Source of the DNA: Sphingobacterium chuzhouense | GTDB lineage: Bacteria > Bacteroidota > Bacteroidia > Sphingobacteriales > Sphingobacteriaceae | Assembly: GCF_014692525.1 (NCBI RefSeq) | Contig: NZ_JACNYL010000002.1 | Span: 682,001-746,000 of the forward strand | Length of the DNA stretch: 64,000 nucleotides | Direction of reading: 5' to 3' | In this document: positions 1 through 9,386 of the stretch, one piece after another | Numbering within the stretch: position 1 is the first letter of the stretch | Layout: every line of letters begins with the position of its first letter | The notes under the pieces: model-generated | Databases searched by the model: none | The model's input: the letters and a program-made list of their open reading frames with translations, nothing else | Told to the model about the DNA's origin: nothing | Position numbers and translations under genes: made by a program

Positions 1-130
1 CTAAAGCAATAAATACGGCGTATACGATTTTATTGCCCGTTGCAAATGTTTGATCCATTTCGTAGAAAATACGGTCTACCGGTCTTTCAAACTTTGGTGT
101 TCCAACGGTCTTTTTCTGTTTTTTGTTCAT
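1..130 (-). CDS. Partial unidentified protein, N-terminus only
   Basis: Only the first 43 codons lie in the window. The reading frame runs off the left edge without a stop. The start ATG is at 128-130. The N-terminus is very basic (MNKKQKKTVGTPKFERPVDR), followed by a hydrophobic stretch (NKIVYAVFIAL) at the window edge that could begin a membrane helix. It lies 34 bp downstream of cusA on the same strand, but a promoter-like box immediately upstream suggests it may be transcribed separately. I do not recognise the family. Confidence refers to it being a real gene. Confidence 0.6.
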   Translation of the reverse strand, partial: MNKKQKKTVGTPKFERPVDRIFYEMDQTFATGNKIVYAVFIAL

Positions 131-135
131 GCCTC

Positions 136-143
136 CAAAGGTA
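136..143 (-). promoter_or_regulatory. -7 promoter box of the gene at the left edge
   Basis: TACCTTTG on the minus strand matches the Bacteroidota sigma-A -7 consensus TAnnTTTG. It ends 5 nt before the ATG at 130, so transcription would start at or within a couple of bases of the start codon (leaderless or nearly so). GGAGG also lies 1 nt before the ATG, too close to act as an ordinary Shine-Dalgarno site. Confidence 0.45.
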
Positions 144-164
144 CAGAATTTCTTTTACGCCCTG

Positions 165-3100
165 TCATTTCCTATTCATCCAATAAAAAATCACCGGCAG
201 CACTGTAAAACTCAAGAGCAGACAGATCAGCAATCCGCCTACAATCATAATAGCGAGTGGTTTTTGGATTTCTGATCCCATACCCGTGGACATGGCAGCC
301 GGTAACAATCCCATCGAGCCCATTAGCGCAATCATAACCACCGGGCGTATCCGACTTTTAACACCGGCATAAATAGCCGGCAAAAGTTCCATCCGTTGAC
401 GGAGATTATCTCGTATCACGCCGATTAACACAATACCATCAATCGTAGCAACACCAAATAAGATAATGAAACCGATTCCTGCCGAGATACCAAAGATAGT
501 GCCCGTGACCCATAATGAAACAAATCCACCAATAAATGCAAACGCTAACGTTAAAGAAGACACCAACGTGTCTTTGAAGTTCCCAAAGTTGAAATAGAGC
601 AACAACAGTATCAGCGCGAGGCTGATCGGGACAACCAGTGATAGCTGTTTTGCTGCCCGCTCCTTACTTTCAAACTCGCCCGCCCATTCCATGTAATTTT
701 CTTTAGGCAAAGAAATCTCCTGTTCTACGACATGTTTCGCTTCCGCAATTGTGCTGCCCAAATCGCGTCCGTCGATACTGAACCCAATACCAATATACCG
801 ACTATTCCCTTCGCGGTAGATAAAAGCAGCGCCCGTTTCATAACTGATCGTAGCAATCTCCTGTAAAGGAATACCACGGCCATTACTGCTCGGAATTAAA
901 ATGTTCTTGATCTTTTCCGGCGTATCACGATAATGTTCGTCGAAACGCAGCACAATATCAAACTGTCTATCTCCTTCATAAAATTTCGTGGCTGCCTGTC
1001 CACCTATCGTCATCGCCACGACCGCTTGTACATCGGCAGTAAACAGTCCATATTTTGCCATTTCCGAGTCATGGAGCTGAATGCGCAATTCCGGCAATCC
1101 GATATTTTTATAAACATTAATATCCGTGATACCATGTACTTTTCCGATAGCAGAAGCAACTTGATCCGCATAGTCTTCCAGATCATACAAATCATCACCA
1201 AATATTTTAATCACCAATGAACTTTTCACGCCCGCGACAAATTCCTCCACATTATCTTGTATTGGTTGGCTGAAACCGAAATTTATACCCGGATAATGTG
1301 CGAGCTTCTCCCGCAATTCCTGTATAATATCGTCTTTTTTCACCTTCCGTTCCCATTGCTTCTCATCTTTCAATTGCACATTAAACTCAATATTAAAGAA
1401 ACCCGTTGGATCCGTTCCATCATTTGGCCGTCCAGTTTGGGTCAATACAAAATCAATCTCCTCGCATCCCTTTTCCATGATCGCTTTCATTTCATTCGCT
1501 AGTCTGGTGGATTCGCGGAGGTTGACGCTATTAGGTAATGTTGCACGAATATAGATTGCACCCTCGTTCAGTTTAGGTAGAAACTCCGAGCCGTAATGCA
1601 AAAATTTGAGTAAACAAACGATCAAAATACCTAGAAAAATACCGATGGTCGTCTTTTTATAGCGAAAACTCGTTTTAAACAAGTCAAAAATGGTTCGTTG
1701 GAAAAATCGGGTCACGATATTCTCGCGTTCTTCAATATGTTTAGTAAACAAAAGTTTACACATGGCGGGTACATAAGTCAAGCTCAGAATCAACGATCCC
1801 AATAAAGCATATGCCAATGTAAATGCCAATGGCGTAAACATTTTCCCCTCCACTTTTTGGAAGGAAAAAATCGGAAGCAATGCGACAATCAGAATAACGA
1901 GCGCAAAAAAGATATACGATGCAACGCTTCCCGCGCTTTTTTTGATGACACCGAGCTTACTCATTTTCGCAAAACGCTCCGGTCCGACACGATGTGATAA
2001 ACCCGCCAGGGCAACGAATACTGTCTCTACGATAACTAACGTCCCTTCTAACAACAAACCAAAATCCAGGGATCCCATGGAAATCAAGTTTGCCGGTAAC
2101 CCTTGAATCTTTAACATAATGATGGCAAAGAGGAAAGACAAAGGAATGACAGAAGCTACGATAAAGGTTGATTTCCAATTGTACAGAAAGATAAAAACAA
2201 TTAAAGAAACCAGTAAAATACCTTCTATTAGGTTATGGGAAACGGTACGGACGGTATTATCGACCAAATGCGTACGATCGATTACCGATTCGATCCGCAC
2301 GCCTTCCGGTAATGTCCGTTGATTTAGTTCTTCTATCTTAGTCTTCAGATGGGTAATAACTTCCGATGGATTTTCGCCACGAAGCATGACCACAATCCCT
2401 TGTACCAAATCATCTTCATCCCCGAGTCCGACCTGTCCTAAACGCGGCTTATGGGAAATATCCACATCGGCTACATGTTTTATCAATATCGGTGTCGAGC
2501 CGTTGAGCTTAATGGTGATATTACCAATATCTTCCAGTTTATCCAATAAGCCTACGCCACGCACCACATACGCTTGATCGCCTTGCTCGATGACATCGCC
2601 TCCCACGTTGATATTGGATTTTGATACGGCGTCATACACATCCAAAGGCGATAAATCATAATTTTTCAGTTCCGCAGGATGAATCTTGATTTCATAAATT
2701 TTCTCCTCTCCCCCGAAACTGACAATATCCGCGACACCGGGAACACTGAGCAGCTCGCGTTCGATAACCCAGTCCTGTAAAGCGGTTATTTCTTTAATGG
2801 GCAAGTCGCCTTTGATCACATATCGAAAGATTTCCCCCGTTGCTCCAGAGGGTGGTTCTATTTCGGTACTTGTTCCTTCCGGTAAATCCACACCTGCTAA
2901 TTTGCTGGATACGTATTGTTGCGCATAGAAATCGTCAACCCCATCTTCAAACTGAACGGTGACGACCGACAGCCCGAACAGTGAAATAGACCGTACATTG
3001 GATTTGCGGGGAATACTATTCAGTTCCTTGGTAATGGGCAAGGTAATCAACTTCTCCATTTCCTCCGCGCTACGTCCCGCCCATTGCGTAATGACACGGG

Positions 3101-3248
3101 CGCGTGTATTGGTGACATCCGGAAAAGCCTCTACCGCTGTATGACGCAGCGCATAAATACCACCAAACAACAATACCATTACAGCAAATAGGACCAACGT
3201 GGTATGCTGCAACGAAAAAGTAACGATGCTTTGTACTAGCTTCTTCAT
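165..3248 (-). CDS. cusA: CusA/CzcA-type heavy-metal RND efflux pump, inner-membrane subunit
   Basis: A 1027-aa protein, the usual length for HME-RND transporters that use proton import to expel metal cations through a tripartite complex. An N-terminal helix (about 15-35) leads into a large periplasmic domain, a helix cluster (about 340-500), a second periplasmic domain and C-terminal helices from about 865. The proton-relay motif of transmembrane helix 4 reads LDFGLLLEG...VIVE: D395, E401 and E408 fall where CzcA has D402, D408 and E415, so the middle acid is Glu instead of Asp. It is the last gene of cusCBA, 3 bp after cusB. The metal cannot be assigned: divalent Co/Zn/Cd or monovalent Cu/Ag are both possible, although the DFG...VIVE form is more CzcA-like. 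Confidence 0.93.
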   Translation of the reverse strand: MKKLVQSIVTFSLQHTTLVLFAVMVLLFGGIYALRHTAVEAFPDVTNTRARVITQWAGRSAEEMEKLITLPITKELNSIPRKSNVRSISLFGLSVVTVQFEDGVDDFYAQQYVSSKLAGVDLPEGTSTEIEPPSGATGEIFRYVIKGDLPIKEITALQDWVIERELLSVPGVADIVSFGGEEKIYEIKIHPAELKNYDLSPLDVYDAVSKSNINVGGDVIEQGDQAYVVRGVGLLDKLEDIGNITIKLNGSTPILIKHVADVDISHKPRLGQVGLGDEDDLVQGIVVMLRGENPSEVITHLKTKIEELNQRTLPEGVRIESVIDRTHLVDNTVRTVSHNLIEGILLVSLIVFIFLYNWKSTFIVASVIPLSFLFAIIMLKIQGLPANLISMGSLDFGLLLEGTLVIVETVFVALAGLSHRVGPERFAKMSKLGVIKKSAGSVASYIFFALVILIVALLPIFSFQKVEGKMFTPLAFTLAYALLGSLILSLTYVPAMCKLLFTKHIEERENIVTRFFQRTIFDLFKTSFRYKKTTIGIFLGILIVCLLKFLHYGSEFLPKLNEGAIYIRATLPNSVNLRESTRLANEMKAIMEKGCEEIDFVLTQTGRPNDGTDPTGFFNIEFNVQLKDEKQWERKVKKDDIIQELREKLAHYPGINFGFSQPIQDNVEEFVAGVKSSLVIKIFGDDLYDLEDYADQVASAIGKVHGITDINVYKNIGLPELRIQLHDSEMAKYGLFTADVQAVVAMTIGGQAATKFYEGDRQFDIVLRFDEHYRDTPEKIKNILIPSSNGRGIPLQEIATISYETGAAFIYREGNSRYIGIGFSIDGRDLGSTIAEAKHVVEQEISLPKENYMEWAGEFESKERAAKQLSLVVPISLALILLLLYFNFGNFKDTLVSSLTLAFAFIGGFVSLWVTGTIFGISAGIGFIILFGVATIDGIVLIGVIRDNLRQRMELLPAIYAGVKSRIRPVVMIALMGSMGLLPAAMSTGMGSEIQKPLAIMIVGGLLICLLLSFTVLPVIFYWMNRK

Positions 3249-3251
3249 TTT

Positions 3252-4349
3252 TTATTTATTCAGCTGCTCAAATATTAGCAAAGCGTTTGAGCCGACGACC
3301 CGCTCATTTGGCTTTAATTTTTCCTTTATAAAGGTATACTCCTCGTTAAGCCCCACAGTCGATATAGGTCTTATTTCCATATCACAACTGTCCCGATATA
3401 CGACGACATATTCTTTGTTATTGCTAAATACTTTCGCGGTGTTTGGAATCGCAAATGCGTTTCCTTTCTTATTTTTTAAGTCAATAATAATATCCGCACT
3501 CAACCCCGGCATTAAATCCAATTGGGGATTTGCCAATACAACCCGCGCTTTGAGCACATGTTCGTTATCATCAAAGGCATTGTATATTTTATCTATTTTT
3601 CCGGTATAAAACTTATCTGGATAGGCTACCGTACGAACTTTCACAGGATTGCCTAGTGCGACATGACGTAAATTGCTAGCATATATATTCACCATTACCC
3701 ATACCTCTTTCAAATTGGAAATCGAAAACAGGGGTGCGCTGTCCTCGGTCACATTTTGACCCGGACTGATCGATTTTTGAATAATGTAACCATCCTTTGG
3801 TGCGAGAATATGAAAGGCATCTTTTCCTGCCGCTCTATAAAGCGATAAACTTTCGGCAACTCTATCGAGCTCTATCACAGCACTTTCCAATTCATGTTCA
3901 GCAGCAAGGACATCCGGTGCCGCTAACAGTCCGTCTGCAGCAAGTTCCTTTTTACTTTTAACTTGTTTTTCCAACAAGCTAATTTGATTTTGTTGATATC
4001 GCTGTTGTTGATAAAGTTCCTGAATCTGGGTAGATTTTATCGTTGCCAAAACTTGTCCTTTGTGCACTTGGTCGCCCAACTCAAAACCGACCCTGTCTAC
4101 CACGCCCGATAGTAGGCTACGAAACGCTACCATATCATTTTCGTTGTACTCTATCTTTCCCGATAACGTCAACTGCTCTGTAACCGGACGCTCTTCTACA
4201 GCAATAATCTCTGTCGATTGACGTAAACCTGCATTCATACAAAACGTTGCTGGTTTTTCTACTTCCGACCGCTTCTCATCTGCTTTAGGCGTACACGAGA
4301 TTAATGCACAACATATCCCGATGATATGCCCATAAATTATCTTCCTCAT
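3252..4349 (-). CDS. cusB: Efflux RND periplasmic adaptor, CusB/CzcB family lipoprotein
   Basis: A 365-aa membrane-fusion protein that would bridge the RND pump to the outer-membrane channel. The N-terminus is a lipoprotein signal with lipobox LISC (Cys19). After about 70 residues comes a biotinyl-lipoyl-like half motif (VDRVGFELGDQVHKGQVLA), an alpha-helical hairpin (about 110-165), the second lipoyl half (ILAPKDGYIIQK) and beta-barrel/membrane-proximal domains ending at a conserved VGL...ERVVG segment. It sits between cusC (6 bp) and cusA (3 bp), so the three are co-translated. There is no His-rich metal-binding extension. Confidence 0.9.
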   Translation of the reverse strand: MRKIIYGHIIGICCALISCTPKADEKRSEVEKPATFCMNAGLRQSTEIIAVEERPVTEQLTLSGKIEYNENDMVAFRSLLSGVVDRVGFELGDQVHKGQVLATIKSTQIQELYQQQRYQQNQISLLEKQVKSKKELAADGLLAAPDVLAAEHELESAVIELDRVAESLSLYRAAGKDAFHILAPKDGYIIQKSISPGQNVTEDSAPLFSISNLKEVWVMVNIYASNLRHVALGNPVKVRTVAYPDKFYTGKIDKIYNAFDDNEHVLKARVVLANPQLDLMPGLSADIIIDLKNKKGNAFAIPNTAKVFSNNKEYVVVYRDSCDMEIRPISTVGLNEEYTFIKEKLKPNERVVGSNALLIFEQLNK

Positions 4350-4355
4350 AACTTC

Positions 4356-5606
4356 TTAAAAATCCTTACCGATTAGATATTGTAGCTCCTCGAACGTGTT
4401 GTTGTAATCTTGCCACAAGTCCAGAAATGCTGCTCTTGCTTCCCGGTGAGATTGCACATAATCCATAAATTCCATTAATGTGACTTGACGGTTCTCCAAA
4501 TGTTTACGGTAATTATCTATCATACCATCCTGTCCTTCTTCCATTCCGTCAGTCCACTGATTTAATACGTTTTCGTATTTCAAAAGTTGATTTCTACAGC
4601 GCAATACCGTTTGTTCCAACTCCCGTTGCAACGCCGTATACGTGAGATGCTCTTGATCTATCTGGTGTTTAGCTTTCTGTATATTTCCTTTGTTTCTGTT
4701 AAAAACAGGCAAATCCACTTGTACTCCCAAACCAATAAAATCTTGCATAATATTCCCACCACGGTCATATCCCAGTTGTAGCGTTACGTCTGGTGTTCGT
4801 TGTGCTTTTTCAAGTTCCAGGTGCTGTTTCGCCATTTCGATTGCCGTGGACTGCTTTTTAATACCGATATTTTGCTCAGCAATCAAATTGGTTATATCTT
4901 TAGGCACCAACAGGGTGCGGCTTACAAATGACTCCGCCACCGATAGCTTCTCTATTTCCAAATCGTTTATCCCCGTCAGCACGCGCAAGGTGGATAAACC
5001 CGCTTCGGCATCTGCTTCTAGCTCTGCCAGATCTTTTTGCATACGCAACAATTCGTTATGTACACGATTATAGTCTGCTTTGGACACATTTTCCTGCTGA
5101 ACCTGCCGTTGGTATTGTTTTTCCAATTGCTGAAATAACTTCACCATATCGACGAGTTGGGTTTGGCTATGTTTTAGGGTTGCCAGATGATGGAAATGTT
5201 GGCGAAGCTCCTTTCTTAATTCCCGGACGAGTTCTTCAAATTCGTAGACGGCCATACGATGTTCCAATCGTTTGATGGCAACCCGTTTCTTTCGTTTACC
5301 GGCTGTTTCAACTAATTGCTCCAATTCTACAGACACTTGCTGGGTTTTACCGTAACTTCCAAAAAGAGGAGATAACGTTTCACTACCCGCATTCGCCCAA
5401 AGATTTACCTCACTAACTGCTAAACTAGGATTTGCCCACACCTTTTCCTGCACAATCTCTGCTTCTGCCTTGCTGACATCAAATTTCGCTGCCAACAATA
5501 AGTAGTTTTCCTTCAAGAAGCTTGCCTCCAGTTGTGCCAGGCTATAGGATTGCGCCCTGCTAAGCGATGCAACGAAAAAGAATAAAATAACGATGTAAAA
5601 TCTCAC
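4356..5606 (-). CDS. cusC: Outer-membrane efflux channel, TolC/CusC-CzcC family
   Basis: A 416-aa protein with a cleavable signal peptide (hydrophobic to about residue 18, SRAQS) and the long heptad-rich helices of the two outer-membrane-efflux repeats (about 25-205 and 230-410). There is no lipobox, unlike E. coli CusC; this matches the shorter CzcC-like channels. The start codon is GTG; no upstream ATG is in frame. It is the first gene of the cusCBA operon, preceded by its own promoter and a direct repeat in the gap behind the histidine kinase gene. Confidence 0.88.
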   Translation of the reverse strand: MRFYIVILFFFVASLSRAQSYSLAQLEASFLKENYLLLAAKFDVSKAEAEIVQEKVWANPSLAVSEVNLWANAGSETLSPLFGSYGKTQQVSVELEQLVETAGKRKKRVAIKRLEHRMAVYEFEELVRELRKELRQHFHHLATLKHSQTQLVDMVKLFQQLEKQYQRQVQQENVSKADYNRVHNELLRMQKDLAELEADAEAGLSTLRVLTGINDLEIEKLSVAESFVSRTLLVPKDITNLIAEQNIGIKKQSTAIEMAKQHLELEKAQRTPDVTLQLGYDRGGNIMQDFIGLGVQVDLPVFNRNKGNIQKAKHQIDQEHLTYTALQRELEQTVLRCRNQLLKYENVLNQWTDGMEEGQDGMIDNYRKHLENRQVTLMEFMDYVQSHREARAAFLDLWQDYNNTFEELQYLIGKDF

Positions 5607-5623
5607 CTCAAATCTATTTCCGG

Positions 5624-5662
5624 CAAAGTTAGGCGGACAATATTAAGGTAAACTTTAAGGTA
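5624..5662 (-). promoter_or_regulatory. cusCBA promoter with tandem-repeat operator
   Basis: On the minus strand TAACTTTG (5624-5631) fits the TAnnTTTG -7 box and leaves a leader of about 12 nt before the GTG start. Upstream, in the -33 region, the octamer TACCTTAA occurs twice with a 12-bp period (5643-5650 and 5655-5662), followed by two copies of TCTAATC with an 11-bp period (5663-5669, 5674-5680). Tandem direct repeats over the -33 region are how OmpR/PhoB-family regulators usually bind, so this is a good candidate site for the adjacent response regulator. The protein-site link is inference. Confidence 0.6.
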
Positions 5663-5675
5663 GATTAGAGTTTGA

Positions 5676-7010
5676 TTAGAAATACAATTGGACGGTCGTC
5701 CCCTTCTCGCTCGATAGAATATTCATTTCGATATGATGCAATGTAAAAATAATATTTGCCATCGATAAGCCTATACCTTTTCCCTGATATTTTCGCGCAT
5801 TGTCCGCGCGATAGAAATTCTGTAGAATATACTGTATATCATTTTCTGGAATGCCGATTCCTTGATCGATGATTGCCATAACCAGTTTACCGTCTTGTTC
5901 CTGAAAAAGAACACGAACCACTTGGTTATCCGAATATTTAATGGCATTTTCCAATATATTTCCGAAAGCAAGCTCCAACAATTTATCGTTCCCATCCACC
6001 GTTAGCAGGCTATTGTTTTTCACCTGGATATCCACCTCAATACGTGCTTCGTGATAAAGTATCATATTCTCTATCACCTGCCACATCACCTCGTCCACAC
6101 GAGTGGATAGTAACTCGAAGTTGGTCTTCGCGCCGGAGAGGAGCATCATTTGTTCGAGCGTATCCTGCAAATCCAATGTATATTGCTCTAATTGGGCAAT
6201 AGTATTTTTATATTCTTCGACTGAGCGCGGCTTGCTCTCCGTCACTTCAAGGGTACCTAGCAAGGCAGTTATAGGCGTACGCAACTCATGCGAGACATAG
6301 TCGATGAAGTTCTTCTGTACATTGAATGTCTCCGCAATGCGCTTTACAAAATGATTGTAGGTTTTTACCAAATCTTCGATTTCAGCATACGTTTTAGTCA
6401 GCGATAGCGGTTTATTAAAGTTTTTACTATCCCTTTCCCGGATCTGATCTATAATCTTGATAATAGGCTGGTAGGCAATATGACTTAAATACCTGGAGAA
6501 TAGAAAGATGAACGCTACACCGGATAGGAAAACAGCAATAAGGATGTGAAAGAGGGAGAGCATCTGCGCATTAAATGCGTCTTTCGGCTCGCGGGTGACG
6601 ACAACAAAATCCCCTTGATTGTCCCGATAAAAAATGCCATTGTAGAAAAAAGAGTCCGTCTTGAAAAAACCATTTTCGACACGACGTACCTCGGCTAAAA
6701 AATCAGGAGAAATCTGTTCGGTCGTCGACATGTCCCCGTTAAACACCTGATCTAGACTGTCAAATACGACAATATTCTGTCTCGAAATCGTCCGATGCAA
6801 TTGGCTTTTTACATTAGCATGCTCCAAAAATGACAATTCATCCTGTTCCAGGTAGTAAATCGCGGCCAATAGTGATTTGCTTTCTAACGATTGACGTTCT
6901 TTTCGTTCCATCTGCGCATAGTACGAAAAGTAGATCACGACGGAGAAAATCAGCATAATGACACCAAATATTACAACAGCATATAGAGACAGCCTGTGCT
7001 TTAACTTCAT
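5676..7010 (-). CDS. Sensor histidine kinase of the metal-responsive two-component system
   Basis: A 444-aa membrane sensor. Helix 1 is at about 10-30, then a periplasmic sensing domain of about 115 residues, helix 2 at about 152-172 and a HAMP-like linker (about 173-228). The dimerisation/phosphoacceptor box is YVSHELRTP with His241. The ATPase domain shows the N box (GNILENAIKYS), G1 (IIDQGIGIP) and G2 (GKGIGLSMANI). It starts 4 bp after the response regulator stop, so the pair is co-transcribed. By position it senses the metal exported by CusCBA, as in CusRS and CzcRS; the periplasmic domain has no obvious metal-ligand cluster. Confidence 0.9.
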   Translation of the reverse strand: MKLKHRLSLYAVVIFGVIMLIFSVVIYFSYYAQMERKERQSLESKSLLAAIYYLEQDELSFLEHANVKSQLHRTISRQNIVVFDSLDQVFNGDMSTTEQISPDFLAEVRRVENGFFKTDSFFYNGIFYRDNQGDFVVVTREPKDAFNAQMLSLFHILIAVFLSGVAFIFLFSRYLSHIAYQPIIKIIDQIRERDSKNFNKPLSLTKTYAEIEDLVKTYNHFVKRIAETFNVQKNFIDYVSHELRTPITALLGTLEVTESKPRSVEEYKNTIAQLEQYTLDLQDTLEQMMLLSGAKTNFELLSTRVDEVMWQVIENMILYHEARIEVDIQVKNNSLLTVDGNDKLLELAFGNILENAIKYSDNQVVRVLFQEQDGKLVMAIIDQGIGIPENDIQYILQNFYRADNARKYQGKGIGLSMANIIFTLHHIEMNILSSEKGTTVQLYF

Positions 7011-7014
7011 ATCA

Positions 7015-7692
7015 CTAACCTTTAAACATATAACCTACACCTTTTACTGTAAAGATATATTTCATATCCTCCCTTTCAATTTTGCTCCGTAGATAGGATA
7101 TATATACATCCACAACGTTTGTATGATTATCAAACGTAATACCCCACACCGCATTTAATATCTGTACCCTACTTACGGTCTTCCCTATGTTTTCGACCAG
7201 ATAAATAAGTAACTTATATTCTCGAGGAGATAACTCTACGTGCTGCCCTGCTAATGTCACTTTATATTGCTCCCGGTTAATTTGTAATTGCCCAAATTGC
7301 AACTCGGCTTTCGGTGTTTCTAATTGCTCATATTGCCGCCTACGTGTAAGCGCCCGAACGCGGGAGATCAGTTCATCAAAATGAAAAGGTTTGGTTAAGT
7401 AATCGTCAGCCCCATAGTCCAATGCGGATATTTTGTCCTGCACGCTGTTCAACGCACTTAGCATCAGGATAGGCGTATATACTTTTTTATAACGCAAGGC
7501 TTGTAAAAGCTGTACGCCATCCATATCGGCCAACATAATATCCAAAATAATTAAATCCCACTCGATATTGATGTATTGTTTTAATACATCTTCCGCATTT
7601 TTACATAAAGTGACCAGATAACCGCACTCTTCCAATCCTTTCACCAGAAAATTACTGATTCGATTATCGTCTTCTACTACAAGAATTTGCAT
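7015..7692 (-). CDS. Response regulator, OmpR/PhoB family
   Basis: A 225-aa transcription factor. The receiver domain begins at once (MQILVVEDDNRIS) with the acidic pair E7/D8/D9, phosphoacceptor D51 in DLIILDIML and the conserved Lys in LTKPF. The C-terminal winged-helix domain (about 125-225) carries SPREYKLL and the recognition region TNVVDVYISYLRSKI. A longer reading begins with TTG at 7710, but that codon lies inside a -7 promoter box, so the ATG at 7690-7692 is preferred. It is the first gene of the regulator-kinase pair and probably activates cusCBA through the repeats upstream of cusC. Confidence 0.92.
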   Translation of the reverse strand: MQILVVEDDNRISNFLVKGLEECGYLVTLCKNAEDVLKQYINIEWDLIILDIMLADMDGVQLLQALRYKKVYTPILMLSALNSVQDKISALDYGADDYLTKPFHFDELISRVRALTRRRQYEQLETPKAELQFGQLQINREQYKVTLAGQHVELSPREYKLLIYLVENIGKTVSRVQILNAVWGITFDNHTNVVDVYISYLRSKIEREDMKYIFTVKGVGYMFKG

Positions 7693-7707
7693 AAGCTGGT
7701 ATTTATC

Positions 7708-7715
7708 CAAAAATA
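7708..7715 (-). promoter_or_regulatory. -7 promoter box of the two-component operon
   Basis: TATTTTTG on the minus strand fits TAnnTTTG. It covers the TTG that would extend the response regulator by six residues, which argues for the ATG at 7692 and a leader of about 10 nt. Confidence 0.55.
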
Positions 7716-7734
7716 AGGAATTTGGGGGGAAGAC

Positions 7735-7761
7735 AAAAAAAGCTGCCTTTTCGAGGCAGCT
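7735..7761 (-). terminator. Rho-independent terminator after rny
   Basis: Read on the minus strand, a perfect 7-bp stem (AGCTGCC/GGCAGCT, loop of 7) is followed by seven T residues. It lies 27 bp beyond the rny stop codon and separates rny from the two-component operon. Confidence 0.8.
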
Positions 7762-7787
7762 ATACTTTTGATCTATTTAACAATTAA

Positions 7788-9347
7788 CTATTTCGCATAG
7801 GCAACCGACCTGGTTTCGCGAATAACCGTTACTTTGACTTGGCCCGGATACGTCATCTCTGTTTGGATACGGTTGGATATATCCGCTGCCAGAATCTCTG
7901 CCTGGGCATCAGAAACTTTCTCTGATTCGACGACGACGCGCAATTCGCGGCCCGCTTGAATAGCGAACGTCTTTTCCACTCCAGGATAAGAAAGAGCAAG
8001 CTCTTCCAGTTCTTTCAAACGCTTAATATAGCTTTCTACCACTTCGCGACGTGCACCAGGACGCGCACCCGAAATCGCATCACATGCCTGGACAACAGGC
8101 GAAATCAAGGAAGTCATCTCTATTTCATCGTGGTGTGCGCCAATAGCATTACAAACATCCGGGTGTTCCTTGTATTTTTCTGCCAATTGCATACCTAAAA
8201 TAGCGTGTGGCAATTCCGGATTGTCGTCAGGCACTTTTCCGATATCGTGTAGAAGACCTGCCCGTTTAGCATGTTTTACGTTTAAGCCAAGTTCTGCCGC
8301 CATCGTCGCCGCAAAGTTGGCCACTTCACGCGAGTGTTGCAACAGATTCTGTCCGTAAGAAGAACGATAACGCATTCGACCAACCATCCTTATCAACTCC
8401 GGATGAAGACCATGTATACCTAAATCGATTGCCGTACGTTCGCCAATTTCAACAATTTCATCTTCAATCTGTGTACGTGTCTTCGCCACAACCTCTTCGA
8501 TTCGAGCAGGGTGAATACGTCCATCAGTAACTAATCTGTGTAACGACAAACGAGCGATCTCACGGCGCACTGGATCGAATCCGGACAATATAATCGCTTC
8601 CGGCGTATCGTCCACAATGATTTCCACACCCGTCGCCGCTTCCAAAGCACGAATATTTCGTCCTTCACGACCAATAATACGGCCTTTTATTTCGTCATTT
8701 TCTATGTTGAAAATAGATACCGTATTTTCAATAGCAGATTCCGTTGCTGTTCGTTGAATCGTCTGGATGACTACTTTTTTCGCTTCTTTGGAAGCTGTCA
8801 ATTTCGCTTCATCTACGATATCCTTGATTTGCATGATAGCTTGCGAACGCGCTTCTTCACGCAGCGAGTTGACCAACTGTTCCCGAGCTTCTTGGGCAGA
8901 CAAACCAGCAATTGTTTCCAACTGTTTGATGTGTTGGTTCTTCAATTGATCTACTTCTTCCGATTTTTTCTCGTTGAGTTCAATCAAATGGTCAAGCTTC
9001 TTGCTTTTGTTGTCTAATTCTTGCTTTTCCCGATTAAGACTTTCTAATTTTTGATTTAGCGACTGCTCTTTCTGCCGAATCGTATTTTCTTTTTGTGCTA
9101 CGGCACTATTACGTTGGCTAACTTCTTTTTCGTGTTCCGCTTTTAGTTGCAGAAACTTCTCTTTTGCCTCTAAATTACGTTGTTTTTTGTGGTGCTCGGC
9201 TTGTTGTTCAGCCTCTTTAATAATACGCTCCGCTTTCTCCTGTGCCGTCTGTTCTTGTTTTTTGAAGACTGCCTGCAACAAAAAACGACCGATAACAACA
9301 CCTATAATAAGCGAAACTATGATCGAAATAATAGTAATTAAATCCAT
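7788..9347 (-). CDS. rny: Ribonuclease Y
   Basis: A 519-aa membrane-anchored endoribonuclease that initiates mRNA decay. The sequence shows one N-terminal transmembrane helix (about 3-25), a long charged coiled coil (about 30-185), a KH RNA-binding domain with the GREG loop (226-229) and an HD domain whose metal-binding pair is H367-D368 in LLHDIGK. Length and domain order match the family (512-520 aa). It follows pheT, a coiled-coil gene, zapA and a 6S-like RNA on the same strand and ends in a clear terminator. No separate promoter is obvious behind the RNA gene. Confidence 0.97.
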   Translation of the reverse strand: MDLITIISIIVSLIIGVVIGRFLLQAVFKKQEQTAQEKAERIIKEAEQQAEHHKKQRNLEAKEKFLQLKAEHEKEVSQRNSAVAQKENTIRQKEQSLNQKLESLNREKQELDNKSKKLDHLIELNEKKSEEVDQLKNQHIKQLETIAGLSAQEAREQLVNSLREEARSQAIMQIKDIVDEAKLTASKEAKKVVIQTIQRTATESAIENTVSIFNIENDEIKGRIIGREGRNIRALEAATGVEIIVDDTPEAIILSGFDPVRREIARLSLHRLVTDGRIHPARIEEVVAKTRTQIEDEIVEIGERTAIDLGIHGLHPELIRMVGRMRYRSSYGQNLLQHSREVANFAATMAAELGLNVKHAKRAGLLHDIGKVPDDNPELPHAILGMQLAEKYKEHPDVCNAIGAHHDEIEMTSLISPVVQACDAISGARPGARREVVESYIKRLKELEELALSYPGVEKTFAIQAGRELRVVVESEKVSDAQAEILAADISNRIQTEMTYPGQVKVTVIRETRSVAYAK

Positions 9348-9386
9348 TGTTTATATATATGTTATTCTAGTTTGTTCAAAAAAAAA

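Noticed and set aside
3199-3609. 136-codon plus-strand ORF across the cusA/cusB boundary
   Set aside because: Antisense to two clear genes, no promoter or family similarity.
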